Shown here piece by piece: positions 28,272-36,504 of a stretch of DNA of 64,000 nucleotides (within the stretch, counting starts at the first letter, position 1; every line of letters begins with the position of its first letter). The position numbers and the translations under genes were made by a program. Under the pieces are notes generated by a model. That model had not been told where the DNA came from. It saw nothing but the letters and a program-made list of their open reading frames with translations, and searched no databases. The DNA lies in the NCBI RefSeq assembly GCF_016862635.1, contig NZ_BONI01000009.1:1-64000 (forward strand). The letters run 5' to 3'. This DNA comes from Catellatospora coxensis. GTDB lineage: Bacteria; Actinomycetota; Actinomycetes; Mycobacteriales; Micromonosporaceae.

Positions 28272-28360
28272 GGAATCACGTTAAGTGAGGCACGGGTTCG
28301 GCGTGGACGGTCGGTGAAGCTGAGAGGAACCTGCGAACGCTTCCCGGTCGAACGCGGCGC

Positions 28361-28377
28361 ATTACCTGCCAGGTAAT
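28361..28377. promoter_or_regulatory. Perfect palindromic operator ATTACCTG-C-CAGGTAAT
   Basis: A 17-base perfect palindrome lies 36 bases upstream of the membrane-protein start at 28413, in the gap shared with the divergent M1 peptidase gene. Its size and symmetry fit a dimeric repressor site. The obvious candidate to bind it is the MmyB-type regulator encoded by the second gene of the same operon; this is an inference. Confidence 0.7.
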
Positions 28378-28412
28378 CGACCACCGGCGCGCGGTGCGGA
28401 AACGTGGTGCCC

Positions 28413-28820
28413 ATGACGAACAACGCACTGCTCGCCACCGCCACCCCCCGCCTGCTGCGCAACGCGCTGCGCGTCGACGCGATCGCCTCCGGCGCGACCG
28501 GGATCGGCTTCCTGGCCGCCGGGCGGCTGCACGCCGACCTGTTCGGCCTGCCCGTCGCGCTGACCCTGCCGACCGGCCTGTTCCTGCTGGCCTTCGCCGC
28601 CTTCGTAGGGTTCACCGCCACCCGCCCCGAGGTGAACCTGCGGGCGGTCCGGTCGATCATCGTGCTCAACCTCGGCTGGGTGCTGTTGAGCGCGGCCGTG
28701 CTCGCCACCGGCCTGGCCCCGCTGACCGCCCTGGGCACGGTTTACGTCCTCGCGCAGGCGGCGGCCGTCGGGCTGCTGGCCGAGCTGCAGTTCATCGGTG
28801 TCCGGCGCGCCCGTCGATGA
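28413..28820 (+). CDS. Four-helix integral membrane protein
   Basis: A 135-residue protein starting at ATG 28413 (an in-frame GTG nine bases earlier is possible; neither has a strong ribosome site). Four hydrophobic segments cover most of it: ASGATGIGFLAAG, LTLPTGLFLLAFAAFVGF, SIIVLNLGWVLLSAAVLATG and GTVYVLAQAAAVGLLAEL. It resembles small membrane proteins of unknown function often paired with MmyB-like regulators. Its stop overlaps an ATG of the next frame, and a palindromic operator lies just upstream, so it is likely controlled by that regulator. Confidence 0.75.
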   Translation: MTNNALLATATPRLLRNALRVDAIASGATGIGFLAAGRLHADLFGLPVALTLPTGLFLLAFAAFVGFTATRPEVNLRAVRSIIVLNLGWVLLSAAVLATGLAPLTALGTVYVLAQAAAVGLLAELQFIGVRRARR

Positions 28821-28846
28821 TCGCGATCGAGGTTAAGGTGGGCGGC

Positions 28847-29638
28847 GTGACGACCGCCCACCCCATCGGCGCCCAGCTGCGGCAGTGGCGCGAGCGTCGC
28901 CGGTACAGCCAGCTCGAACTGGCCAACCTCGCCGAGATCTCCACCCGGCACCTGAGCTTCGTCGAGACCGGACGCTCCACGCCGAGCCGGGACATGGTCC
29001 TCGTGCTCACCGACCACCTCGAGGTCCCGCTGCGGGAGCGCAACAAACTCCTGCTCGTCGCGGGCTACGCGCCGGTGTACGCCGAGTCGGCGTTCGACGC
29101 GCCGCAGCTGGCCTCGGTGCGGGCCGCGCTGCGCCAGGTCCTCGACGGCCACGACCCCTACCCGGCGGTCGTGGTCGACCGGGCCTGGAACCTGGTCGAG
29201 GCCAACAGCGCGCTGTCGCTGTTCACCGACCTGGTCGCGCCGCACCTGCTCGCGCCGCCGGCGAATGTGCTGCGGGCCAGCCTGCACCCGGACGGGCTGG
29301 CCCGGCACATCGTCAACCACGGCGAGTGGCGGGCGCACCTGCTCACCCGGCTGCGGCGGCAGATCGAGATCACCGCGGACCCGGGGCTGACCGCGCTGCA
29401 CCGGGAGCTGTCCGGCTACCCGTGCCCGGAACCGGAACCGGCAGTGGAGCTGCCCGGTCCCGGCGAGATCCTGGTGCCGCTGCGGGTCCGGGCCGGTGAC
29501 CTGGAGCTGCGCTTCTTCAGCATCATCGCGACGTTCGGCACCCCGATGGACGTGACCCTGGCCGAGCTGGCCATCGAGTCGTTCTACCCCGCCGACCCCG
29601 CCACCGCCGACCTGCTGCGGAGCCTGTCGAAGGCCTGA
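28847..29638 (+). CDS. MmyB-type helix-turn-helix transcriptional regulator
   Basis: A 263-residue protein. I prefer GTG 28847, with AAGG eight bases upstream, giving a start VTTAHPIGAQLRQWRERR; ATG 28817 overlapping the previous stop is an alternative. Residues 8-65 are an XRE helix-turn-helix (YSQLELANLAEISTRHLSFVETGRSTPS). The rest is the MmyB-like ligand-binding domain (YPAVVVDRAWNLVEANSALSLF, FFSIIATFGTPMDVTLAELAIESFYP), a PAS-like fold reported in family members to bind fatty acids. It probably controls its own operon through the palindrome at 28361-28377. Confidence 0.88.
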   Translation: MTTAHPIGAQLRQWRERRRYSQLELANLAEISTRHLSFVETGRSTPSRDMVLVLTDHLEVPLRERNKLLLVAGYAPVYAESAFDAPQLASVRAALRQVLDGHDPYPAVVVDRAWNLVEANSALSLFTDLVAPHLLAPPANVLRASLHPDGLARHIVNHGEWRAHLLTRLRRQIEITADPGLTALHRELSGYPCPEPEPAVELPGPGEILVPLRVRAGDLELRFFSIIATFGTPMDVTLAELAIESFYPADPATADLLRSLSKA

Positions 29639-29650
29639 GGCCCGGCGGGC

Positions 29651-30301
29651 TCACCGATGGCGTTCGCCGACGTCGGCGAGCAGCGCGACACCGTCGTCGT
29701 GCCGTTCGGTCCACGGGAACTCGGCGCTCGGCTCCCGGCTGCTGCTGCGGGTGAGGTGCACGACGGCGTACCCGCCGCCGTCCTGGATCCGGAACAGGAC
29801 GTCGTCGCATCTCGTGCAGCGCGCCAGCAGCACGAGATCCTTGCCTTCCAGGACGTGCCCGGCGGCCCGCTCGTGCTCGAACTGCGCCAGCAGGGCAGCC
29901 CGCCGGTCGGGGTCGTCGGCGAGATCCGCCCAGTGGGTCGGCAGGACGGCCCGCCCTCCGTCCACGGCCACGGCGCCGTCGGCCAGCAGGCGCAGCTCCC
30001 GCTGACGCACCGGGTAACGCTCGTCGTGGTATTCGACGGCGTGGCTGTCCAGTAGTTCGACGGCCAGCGCCGCGGCCAGGACCAGCCCGTCGGCGTAGAA
30101 CTCGTACTCGTCGTCGGGCGACGCGAACCCGGAGTCCGGCGGGTACTGATGGTCGAGGGTCAGGTCGAAGCGCTGCTTCCAGGCCGCCAGACCGTCGACC
30201 AGCGCTTCGCTGATCGGCAGGGACGCGGGGTCGCACACCTGCGAAATCCCGTCGGCGTCGGTGACCGACAGCGGGTGGCCGCAGCAGTAGTCGGCGCTCA
30301 T
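29651..30301 (-). CDS. Hypothetical cytosolic protein with Cys pairs
   Basis: A 216-residue acidic protein that I do not recognise. The start at 30301 is chosen because the seven extra codons of the longer reading (30322) use rare CAA and AGG and have no ribosome site, but both are possible. It opens SADYCCGHPLSV and has a later pair ARCTRCDDVLFRI, together suggesting a metal-binding treble. Two helical blocks (FYADGLVLAAALAVELLDSHA and RRAALLAQFEHERAAGHVLEG) make up the middle. It has no signal or membrane segment and stands alone between a regulator gene and an MBL-hydrolase gene. Confidence 0.6.
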   Translation of the reverse strand: MSADYCCGHPLSVTDADGISQVCDPASLPISEALVDGLAAWKQRFDLTLDHQYPPDSGFASPDDEYEFYADGLVLAAALAVELLDSHAVEYHDERYPVRQRELRLLADGAVAVDGGRAVLPTHWADLADDPDRRAALLAQFEHERAAGHVLEGKDLVLLARCTRCDDVLFRIQDGGGYAVVHLTRSSSREPSAEFPWTERHDDGVALLADVGERHR

Positions 30302-30350
30302 GACGATCCGTTGCCTGGTCATCGGCCGATGATCGCACCATCGGGCCGTC

Positions 30351-30384
30351 GGCCTCGACCGGGTTTGGCGACCCGGTCGAGGCC
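30351..30384 (-). terminator. Hairpin after the MBL hydrolase gene
   Basis: A perfect 14-base stem (arms GGCCTCGACCGGGT at 30351-30364 and its complement at 30371-30384) with a six-base loop lies nine bases beyond the stop at 30393 on the minus strand. Confidence 0.7.
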
Positions 30385-30392
30385 GTGCCGGG

Positions 30393-31367
30393 TCAGAAGG
30401 TGTACGGGGTGGCGTACTGCGGCCGCAGGATCGTCGTGCGCGGGGCGACCTGGCGGATCGCCGCCTCGAACGCGGTCAGCCGCTGGAGGTCGGCGGGTGC
30501 GACGACCGGCGGGTTCTGCAGCGGGGTCTCGAAGTTGTCCCAGTGCACCGGCACCACGACCGCCGGGTGGCCGAGCGCCTCGATCAGCCGGGGCACGTAC
30601 TCGTGGGTGGAGCTGCTGGACGGCAGGGCCAGCATCGCGACGTCCGGGTTCAGGCCGCGCAGGTTGCGCTCGACGAAGTCGCTGGCGCCCATGAAGAACA
30701 CCGACGGCCCGCCGGTGACGGTGAGCTGGTACGACAGGGTGTCGCCCTCGGGCAGGTCGGCGATGGTGGCCGGGGCCGGGCTCGGCGGGCTGGTGCGCAC
30801 CCCGGGAAACGCCATCGACCAGGACCCGTTGCGGCTGTGCAGCGCGGACACGACCTCGACCGAGTAGTCCCCGAACGCCAGCACCTCCCCGCCCTTGACC
30901 GGGCTGAGCTGCGCGGAGGGCACGCCCGCGGCGAGCCCGAGGTGGTACGCGGTGAGCGTGCCGAAGACCCGGGCGCCGGTGGTCGTGGCCACGTGCGGCA
31001 CGTCGTTGAAGTGGTCCCAGTGGGTGTGCGTGACGAACACGTTCTCCGGCTTGCCGACGTGCGCGGCCACCGTCGCGGCGTCGACGGTGAGCTCGGTGGC
31101 GGGGTCGAACGCGCCGGTGAACAGGCCCGTCGGGAAGCGGGTGAGGTACGGGTCGATCAGGACGGTGCGGGCACCGACGTCGATGCGCCAGCCGGAGGTA
31201 CCCAGCCAGCGGAACGTCGCCGTCTGCCGTTTCGCCGTGCCCGGCCGGGCGGCGGGTGCGGCGGCGGCCGGGGCGGCGGCGACCGGGATGGCGGCCATCG
31301 AGGTGAGCGCGGTGCCCGCGGCGGCCGTCGCGAGGAAGCGGCGGCGGCCGACCTGGTGCTCTGACAT
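30393..31367 (-). CDS. Tat-exported metallo-beta-lactamase-fold hydrolase
   Basis: A 324-residue protein. ATG 31367 has GAGGGG six bases upstream. The N terminus has a twin-arginine signal (GRRRFLATAAAGTAL) running to about residue 40. The MBL fold follows: LGTSGWRIDVGARTVLIDPYL, then THTHWDHFND with the zinc-binding HxHxDH set, a later His in VVSALHSRNGS, Asp in MGASDFVERN and His in VPVHWDN. It is closer to the UlaG/YtnP-like hydrolases than to true beta-lactamases. The substrate is unknown. The gene is monocistronic, followed by a strong hairpin. Confidence 0.85.
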   Translation of the reverse strand: MSEHQVGRRRFLATAAAGTALTSMAAIPVAAAPAAAAPAARPGTAKRQTATFRWLGTSGWRIDVGARTVLIDPYLTRFPTGLFTGAFDPATELTVDAATVAAHVGKPENVFVTHTHWDHFNDVPHVATTTGARVFGTLTAYHLGLAAGVPSAQLSPVKGGEVLAFGDYSVEVVSALHSRNGSWSMAFPGVRTSPPSPAPATIADLPEGDTLSYQLTVTGGPSVFFMGASDFVERNLRGLNPDVAMLALPSSSSTHEYVPRLIEALGHPAVVVPVHWDNFETPLQNPPVVAPADLQRLTAFEAAIRQVAPRTTILRPQYATPYTF

Positions 31368-31519
31368 GTGGTTCCCCTCGTGCGGTGGATCAAGTTGACC
31401 AGCGCAGCGAAACATCCGGCCGTCGGCACCGTCCAAGATCGCAGAGCGGCACCTGCCATATCGGGCCGGATATCACCCCAGTTCAGACGCCAGCCGAGGA
31501 TGGCGGCCGGTGTCTTATG

Positions 31520-32404
31520 TCACTCTCCGCGCAGCTCGCCGACGGCCAGATTCGCGGCCCGCCCGAGCACCAGGTCCAGTTCCAGCCGCGGCATGGACTG
31601 CCGCTCGGTCCTGCCGAACACCGCCACGGCGTAGCGGCCGCCGTCCGGGTACTCCACGACGCCGGCCTCCATGTGCAGGCCGGGCAGCGTGCCGGTCTTC
31701 GCCGCGACCCGGACGCCGGGCGGGAAGGCGGCGGCGAGCCGGGTCCAGAACAGCTGCCGGGACATCAGCGCGCGTACGGTCGCGCAGGCTTGCGCCGGGC
31801 CGGCCTCGTCCCGCCAGATCAGGGCGAGCAGCCGGGTGATCTCCTCCGGGGTGCTGGAGTTGGTGCGCGCGGGGTCGTACACCCGCAGCGCCCGGACCTG
31901 CTCCTCGGGCAGGGCCGGGTAGATCCGGGCGAACTCGTCGTCGTCGCCCGCGCCGACGTCGGCGATCATCGTTTCCAGGAGCTCCCGCGGCCCGCCGATC
32001 AGCCGGGTGCGGGTCAGGCCGAGCTCCTGGGCGAGCAGCGGCAGCAGATCGGGGCCGCCGACGCGACCAAGCAGCATGTCGGCGGCGGTGTTGTCGCTGA
32101 CGGACATGGTGAAGTAGGCCAGGTCGCGCAGGGACACCTCGACGTCGTCGGCGCAGCCCGCGGTCCCCCAGCCGCCGAGCCGGTCGCGTGAGCGGACCAG
32201 CACCCGCTCGGCCGGGTCCAGCGAGCCGGCGACGGTCTGCCGGGCGAACTCAAGTACCAGCAATATCTTGAAAATGGAGCCGATGACGACCTGGTCGTCG
32301 GCCCCGACGGCGATCTGTCGGCCCGTGTCGAGGTCGCGCGCGTGCAGCCACCCCCGCATGCCCGCGGCGGCGAACACCTCCGCGATCCGGTTCGTGATCA
32401 ACAT
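31520..32404 (-). CDS. Class A beta-lactamase-like serine hydrolase
   Basis: A 294-residue protein with the three class A active-site elements: SIFK (Ser43, Lys46), SDN (103-105) and KTG (236-238). Conserved TPEEITRLLALI and AKTGTLPG support the family. It lacks a signal peptide in this reading, and no earlier start with a ribosome site was seen, so either it is cytosolic or exported by another path. Beta-lactamase, esterase and peptidase activities all occur in such proteins. It is divergent from a LysR-type regulator with only 22 bases between starts, the classic ampR-ampC style layout, so regulated expression is likely. Confidence 0.82.
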   Translation of the reverse strand: MLITNRIAEVFAAAGMRGWLHARDLDTGRQIAVGADDQVVIGSIFKILLVLEFARQTVAGSLDPAERVLVRSRDRLGGWGTAGCADDVEVSLRDLAYFTMSVSDNTAADMLLGRVGGPDLLPLLAQELGLTRTRLIGGPRELLETMIADVGAGDDDEFARIYPALPEEQVRALRVYDPARTNSSTPEEITRLLALIWRDEAGPAQACATVRALMSRQLFWTRLAAAFPPGVRVAAKTGTLPGLHMEAGVVEYPDGGRYAVAVFGRTERQSMPRLELDLVLGRAANLAVGELRGE

Positions 32405-32426
32405 CGGTTCAGCCTATGGTCGGACA
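32405..32426. promoter_or_regulatory. 22-base divergent gap between beta-lactamase and LysR genes
   Basis: The two start codons are so close that core promoters must lie inside the opposite coding regions and both messages are probably leaderless or nearly so; neither start has a Shine-Dalgarno sequence. Confidence 0.5.
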
Positions 32427-33392
32427 GTGGATCTCTCCAAACACCTGCGCTACTTCCTGACCGTCGCGGAGGAGCTGCACTTCAGCCGGGCGGCGGCGAT
32501 CCTGGGCATCGCGCAGCCCCCGCTCAGCCAGGCCATGCGGCGGCTGGAGGACGAGCTCGGCGTGACCCTGTTCGACCGGCTGCCCCGCGAGACCGCGCTG
32601 ACCGCCGCCGGGCACGCGCTGCGCGACGAGGCGCGGGAGTTCCTGGCCGCCGAGCAGCGCATGCGCACCCTGATGAGCACCATCCGCGACGGCGCGCTCG
32701 GCACCCTGCGCGCCGGGGTGCCGCCGGAGACCCCGGCCGCGGCCCTGGGCGAGCTGCTGCGCCGGCTGGCCGAGCAGGCCCCCGGCCTCGACGTCGACCT
32801 GCAGGAGCTGACCACGGCCGAGCAGCTGGAACTGCTCGCCGCCGCCCGGCTCGACGTGGGCCTGGTGCACCAGCCGGTCGACGACGTAGACCTGTGCGCG
32901 GGGCCCGCCGTCCGCACCCGGCTGGGCGTGGTGCTGCCCCGCACCTCCCCGCTGGCCAGGTCGAACGAGCTGGCCCTGGCCGACCTGGCCGGGCACGGCC
33001 TGGTCGTGTTCCCCCGCGCCACCGCGCCCGGCTGGCACGACCACCTGCTGGCGGTGTGCCGCGAGCACGGCTTCACCCCCGGCCGGATCCGGCACGCCCG
33101 CAACCCCGAGTTCCTGTGCGGGCTGGTGCTCGCCGGTCAGGGCGTGGCGCTGGAGCGGGAGTCCGCGACCCGCCGCGAACCGCGGGTCACCTGGCGGCCG
33201 CTGACCGGCGACCCGCTATGGCAGCAGGTCGCGGCTGTGTGGCCGCGCCGGTCGCCGCACCCGGCGGCGCAGCGTTTCGCCGCGGTCGCCGGTGAGGTCC
33301 TCACCCGGTCCGCGGGCCTGCCCGCGCCCGAGCGGGCCGAGGGAGCGCCGCCGCCGTGGTCGGTGGTCTTCCACACGGCCCCGGGCGTGTGA
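32427..33392 (+). CDS. LysR-type transcriptional regulator
   Basis: A 321-residue protein starting at GTG 32427. The winged helix-turn-helix spans residues 1-60 (LSKHLRYFLTVAEELHFSRAA, AQPPLSQAMRRLEDELGVTLFDR) and the periplasmic-binding-protein-like effector domain follows from about 90 (LGTLRAGVPPETPAAALGELL, LVVFPRATAPGWHDHLL). Its divergence from a class A beta-lactamase-like gene suggests that it controls that gene in answer to a small ligand. It ends seven bases before a convergent gene. Confidence 0.9.
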   Translation: MDLSKHLRYFLTVAEELHFSRAAAILGIAQPPLSQAMRRLEDELGVTLFDRLPRETALTAAGHALRDEAREFLAAEQRMRTLMSTIRDGALGTLRAGVPPETPAAALGELLRRLAEQAPGLDVDLQELTTAEQLELLAAARLDVGLVHQPVDDVDLCAGPAVRTRLGVVLPRTSPLARSNELALADLAGHGLVVFPRATAPGWHDHLLAVCREHGFTPGRIRHARNPEFLCGLVLAGQGVALERESATRREPRVTWRPLTGDPLWQQVAAVWPRRSPHPAAQRFAAVAGEVLTRSAGLPAPERAEGAPPPWSVVFHTAPGV

Positions 33393-33399
33393 CCCGTGC

Positions 33400-34347
33400 T
33401 CAGGAGTTCAGCAGCTCGCGGACCTCGCGGGCGAGTTCGACCGAGGCCTCGATCTCGACCTTGCGGATGGACACGCTCTCGACGTTGAACCCGAACGGCA
33501 CGCCCAGCCGCCGGCAGAACGCGGAAAGCTCGCGGGCCGTGGCGATGCACTGCTGGTAGGACTCCGTCAGCGGGTCCTCGGAGAAGCGCAGCGCGTTCTC
33601 CAGCCAGCGGGGCACGTCCACGCCCAGCCAGTGCAGGAACGACAGCGTCTTCAGCGAACCGCACACCGACAGCGTGAAGATCACCGGACGGGGCGCGACG
33701 CCCTTGGCCGCACAGGTGTAGAAGTAGTCCGAGAGCATGCTCTTGGTCGCGTCGACGTCGTACACCACCTGCGTGATGAAGAACGACGCGCCGCGGTCCT
33801 GCTTGGTCAGCATGCGCAGGTGCTCGTCGCCGCTGCGGGTGTAGCGCTCGGTGATGGCGACCGCGCCCAGCGGCAGGTCGGCGCGGACCCGGTCGCGCAG
33901 GGTGTACGCCTGCGTCAGGCCGGTGCGCACGCCCTTGTCCCGCGACGACGCGCCGACGAAGACGCTCAGCACCCGGTCGGTGTCCACCTCGCCGAGCCAG
34001 TCCGCCAGCTCGGGCTCGGTGTACTTGCCGACGCACCGGTAGATGACCGCGGGCCGCTCCCAGCCGCCGAGGTGATCGCGGTGGAACGACACCGGGTCCA
34101 TCGTCGGCAGGTACGGGAACGGGCGCTCCTGCGGGTTGCGGTCGCTCTCGTCGTCGATGTCGTAGAGGATCAGCCCGTCGAGGTCCACCGTGGCCAGCCG
34201 GGCGAGGGTCACCTCGGCGATCTGCGCGGCCTGCTCCGCCGAGACGCTGCTGCGCGGCGGGGTGATGCCGAGCAGCAGCACCCCCGCCTCGGCCCGCTCC
34301 AGCATCGCGCGCAGGGACCGCCGGGCAGGTGCGGTGTCGTCAGCCAT
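33400..34347 (-). CDS. Methylenetetrahydrofolate reductase-like flavoprotein
   Basis: A 315-residue protein with the TIM-barrel features of the MTHFR/FAD-linked reductase group: LLGITPPRSSVS at the start, DGLILYDIDDESDRN, the FFITQVVYDVDATKSML block that matches the conserved FITQ strand, and a C-terminal FNVESVSIRKVEIEASVEL. Canonical MetF (about 290-310 residues) reduces 5,10-methylene-THF with NADH and FAD. This version has unusual blocks such as the ITERYTRSGDEH stretch, so it may be a divergent subfamily with another folate or electron role. It is monocistronic and convergent with the LysR gene. Confidence 0.75.
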   Translation of the reverse strand: MADDTAPARRSLRAMLERAEAGVLLLGITPPRSSVSAEQAAQIAEVTLARLATVDLDGLILYDIDDESDRNPQERPFPYLPTMDPVSFHRDHLGGWERPAVIYRCVGKYTEPELADWLGEVDTDRVLSVFVGASSRDKGVRTGLTQAYTLRDRVRADLPLGAVAITERYTRSGDEHLRMLTKQDRGASFFITQVVYDVDATKSMLSDYFYTCAAKGVAPRPVIFTLSVCGSLKTLSFLHWLGVDVPRWLENALRFSEDPLTESYQQCIATARELSAFCRRLGVPFGFNVESVSIRKVEIEASVELAREVRELLNS

Positions 34348-34419
34348 GCGCTCACGGTATCGAACCCGCTCGTGCCGTAAGCGCCCGTGACAGGGCGATC
34401 AGCGCCACATTCCGGCGGC

Positions 34420-34453
34420 GCGTGGCCGGGTGGGCGGCCCCACCCGGCCACGC
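34420..34453 (-). terminator. Hairpin after the secreted-protein gene
   Basis: A perfect 15-base stem (GCGTGGCCGGGTGGG at 34420-34434 and its complement at 34439-34453) with a four-base loop lies six bases past the stop at 34459 on the minus strand. Confidence 0.75.
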
Positions 34454-34458
34454 ACCGC

Positions 34459-34977
34459 TCAGTCGAGGTGCGTGCAGACGTTGTCCGTGGTGCCGTGGAC
34501 CATCGTCAGGGTCTTCTGGAACGTGGGCGTGAACGCCATGGTGTAGACGCCGTCGATCACCCAGATCCCGCGCGGCAGGCTGCTCCCGTCCGCCCGGAAC
34601 CCGAAGATCGCGGGCCCCACGACGTACCAGGTCATCGACCCGTCGGTGCCGTAGTCGATCATCGCGGTGCCGCTCGCGTCGAACTCCTTCGACACCCCCG
34701 TCTCCAGGTTGGTGAACTTCACGATCAGGTCGCCGGCGTACAGCTCACGCTTCGGCGAGCCGTCGGGGTAGCTGTCGAGGACGAGTTTGCGCACCTCGTC
34801 CAGGACCGGCTCGCTGCGTACGGCGAAGTCGCAGCGCGCCCCGGCGGGCTGCTCGTAGCCGCCCTGCGGGGCGGGCACCCAGCCGCCGTGCGCACCCGCC
34901 TCCGCCGCCTGAACCGGTGCGGCCCCGGCCAGCAGCGCGCCGACCACCGCCACGATCGCGATGACTGATCTGCGCAT
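34459..34977 (-). CDS. Secreted protein of unknown function
   Basis: A 172-residue protein. ATG 34977 has GGAAGGAG seven bases upstream, and a signal peptide (VIAIVAVVGALLAGAAPVQAAEA) follows. The mature part has two Cys (near GARCDFAV and NVCTHLD), which could form a disulfide, and reads as mostly beta strands (AGDLIVKFTNLETGVSKEF, GSMTWYVVGPAIFGF). It resembles other actinobacterial secreted proteins of about 170 residues with no assigned role. It is followed by a strong hairpin and is divergent from a SARP regulator. Confidence 0.75.
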   Translation of the reverse strand: MRRSVIAIVAVVGALLAGAAPVQAAEAGAHGGWVPAPQGGYEQPAGARCDFAVRSEPVLDEVRKLVLDSYPDGSPKRELYAGDLIVKFTNLETGVSKEFDASGTAMIDYGTDGSMTWYVVGPAIFGFRADGSSLPRGIWVIDGVYTMAFTPTFQKTLTMVHGTTDNVCTHLD

Positions 34978-35178
34978 GAGCGCTCCTTCCCTTGTTTCGT
35001 CGACTGCCGGCACAGCCTGGCCCGGCCGCCTCACCAGCGCCTGACCATCGGGAAAGGACACCTCCGGGCAAACCGGCGCTCCGGCGACAGGCTTCCGACG
35101 GCCGCGCGCGGCTGCCTCACCACCGCCTCGACACGCGCCAAGGTCAACCGGTCGGCGGCGGCCGGGCGTCCTAACGGT
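34978..35178. promoter_or_regulatory. Divergent promoter region, secreted protein and SARP regulator
   Basis: A 200-base gap that must hold both promoters. The SARP gene has no Shine-Dalgarno sequence before its ATG and may be leaderless. No defined operator repeat was found. Confidence 0.35.
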
Positions 35179-36504
35179 ATGGAGTTCCGCCTGCTCGGCC
35201 CGTTCGAGGCCTGCCACGACGGCCGCCCGGTCGAGATCGCCAGCCGCCGGCAGGAACGCTGCCTGCTGGCCCTGCTGCTGCTCGACCTCGGACACCCGGT
35301 CACCATCGACCGGCTCATCGGCCTGCTGTGGAACGGCGACGCGCCCGCCTCGGCCCGCGGCGCCGTGTACACCTACGTGGGCCGCCTGCGCGCCACGCTG
35401 AGCCCGTACGGCGTGCGCATCACCACCCGCGCCGACGGCTACCTCGTCGAGGCCGACGAGCACCGTGTCGACGTCACCGACTTCCACCGCACCGTGCAGC
35501 GGGCCCTGGAACTGGCCGACCCCGCCGCCCGCGCGGGCCTGCTGGACGACGCGCTGCGGCTCTGGCGGGGAGCGCTGCTCGCCGACGTGGCCGACGAGAC
35601 GCTGCGGCACCGGCTCGACGGGCAGGTCGACGAGGCCAGGCTCGTGGCCGTCGAGGCGCGCGCCGAAGCGCAGCTCGCCCTCGGCAAGCACCCCCGCGTG
35701 GCCAAGGACCTGGCCGACCTCGCCACGCGGCACCCCCTGCGCGAACGGCTCGTCGGCCTGCTGATGACCGCTCACTACCGCGCCGCCCGCCAGGCCGACG
35801 CGCTGCTGCTGTACGAGGCCACCCGGCAGGCCCTGGCCACCGAACTCGGCGTCGACCCCGGCCCCGACCTGCAGGAACTGCACCGGCGCATCCTGCGCAA
35901 CGACCCGCGCCTCGACCAGCCCCGCCGCGCCGTGTACGAGGTCCGGGTCCGCGACGAGACGCTGCCCTGGACCGTCGGCGGCCACCCCGCGCTCGACTTC
36001 TGCAACACCTACGCCGGCTGGGGCCTGTCCACACCCCTGCCCGGCGCCGAGTGGCTGCGCGGCTACCGCACCTTCGCCGTCTGGTCCGGCTACCTCGGCC
36101 TCGTCGACGACCCGACGGTCAGCCGCCTGCTCACCCTGGCCGACCGCGATCCCGTCGAGGCAGGACAGACCCTCGCCGAGGCGTGGACGCTGCGCTCGCA
36201 CGTGTACGCCTGCCTGCGCGGGCACGCCGACAACGCCGCGTTCGACGCGGTCGCCAGAGCCGCCGAGGCGGCCGCCAAGACGCTGGAGTACACCCGCGAC
36301 GAGACCGGCGGCGGCCGCTGGCGGCCCAGCCTGGCGGCCGGGCTGCGGCTGCCCCTGCACGCCGCCGCCTGGAGCGCCGCCGAACTGCTCGCCGACCCCC
36401 GCCGGCTGACCGTGCGGTCCTGCACGCAGTCCCACTGCCGGTGGCTGTTCCTCGACGAGGCCGGCATGCGCCGCTGGTGCAGCCTGGTGACCTGCGCCGG
36501 CTAA
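35179..36504 (+). CDS. SARP-type regulator fused to an ABATE/CGNR-like domain
   Basis: A 441-residue fusion. Residues 1-95 form an OmpR-like winged helix (FRLLGPFEACHDGRPVEIASR, ARGAVYTYVGRLRATL), and 100-250 the BTAD helical domain of SARP activators (LRERLVGLLMTAHYRAARQADALLLYEATRQALATELGVDPGPDLQELH). From about 258 comes a second protein type: the ABATE domain (WTVGGHPALDFCNTYAGWG) and a CGNR-type zinc ribbon with Cys pairs CTQSHC and WCSLVTC. The usual ending C-G-N-R plus a basic tail is absent; here the protein stops right after CAG. SARPs recruit RNA polymerase to antibiotic genes, and CGNR proteins are stress-type DNA-binding factors, so two DNA-binding parts are joined. Confidence 0.82.
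   Translation: MEFRLLGPFEACHDGRPVEIASRRQERCLLALLLLDLGHPVTIDRLIGLLWNGDAPASARGAVYTYVGRLRATLSPYGVRITTRADGYLVEADEHRVDVTDFHRTVQRALELADPAARAGLLDDALRLWRGALLADVADETLRHRLDGQVDEARLVAVEARAEAQLALGKHPRVAKDLADLATRHPLRERLVGLLMTAHYRAARQADALLLYEATRQALATELGVDPGPDLQELHRRILRNDPRLDQPRRAVYEVRVRDETLPWTVGGHPALDFCNTYAGWGLSTPLPGAEWLRGYRTFAVWSGYLGLVDDPTVSRLLTLADRDPVEAGQTLAEAWTLRSHVYACLRGHADNAAFDAVARAAEAAAKTLEYTRDETGGGRWRPSLAAGLRLPLHAAAWSAAELLADPRRLTVRSCTQSHCRWLFLDEAGMRRWCSLVTCAG

Noticed and set aside
31458-31473. ATATCGGGCCGGATAT as an operator of the MBL hydrolase gene
   Set aside because: The palindrome has two mismatches and lies about 90 bases upstream with no regulator nearby; too weak to list.
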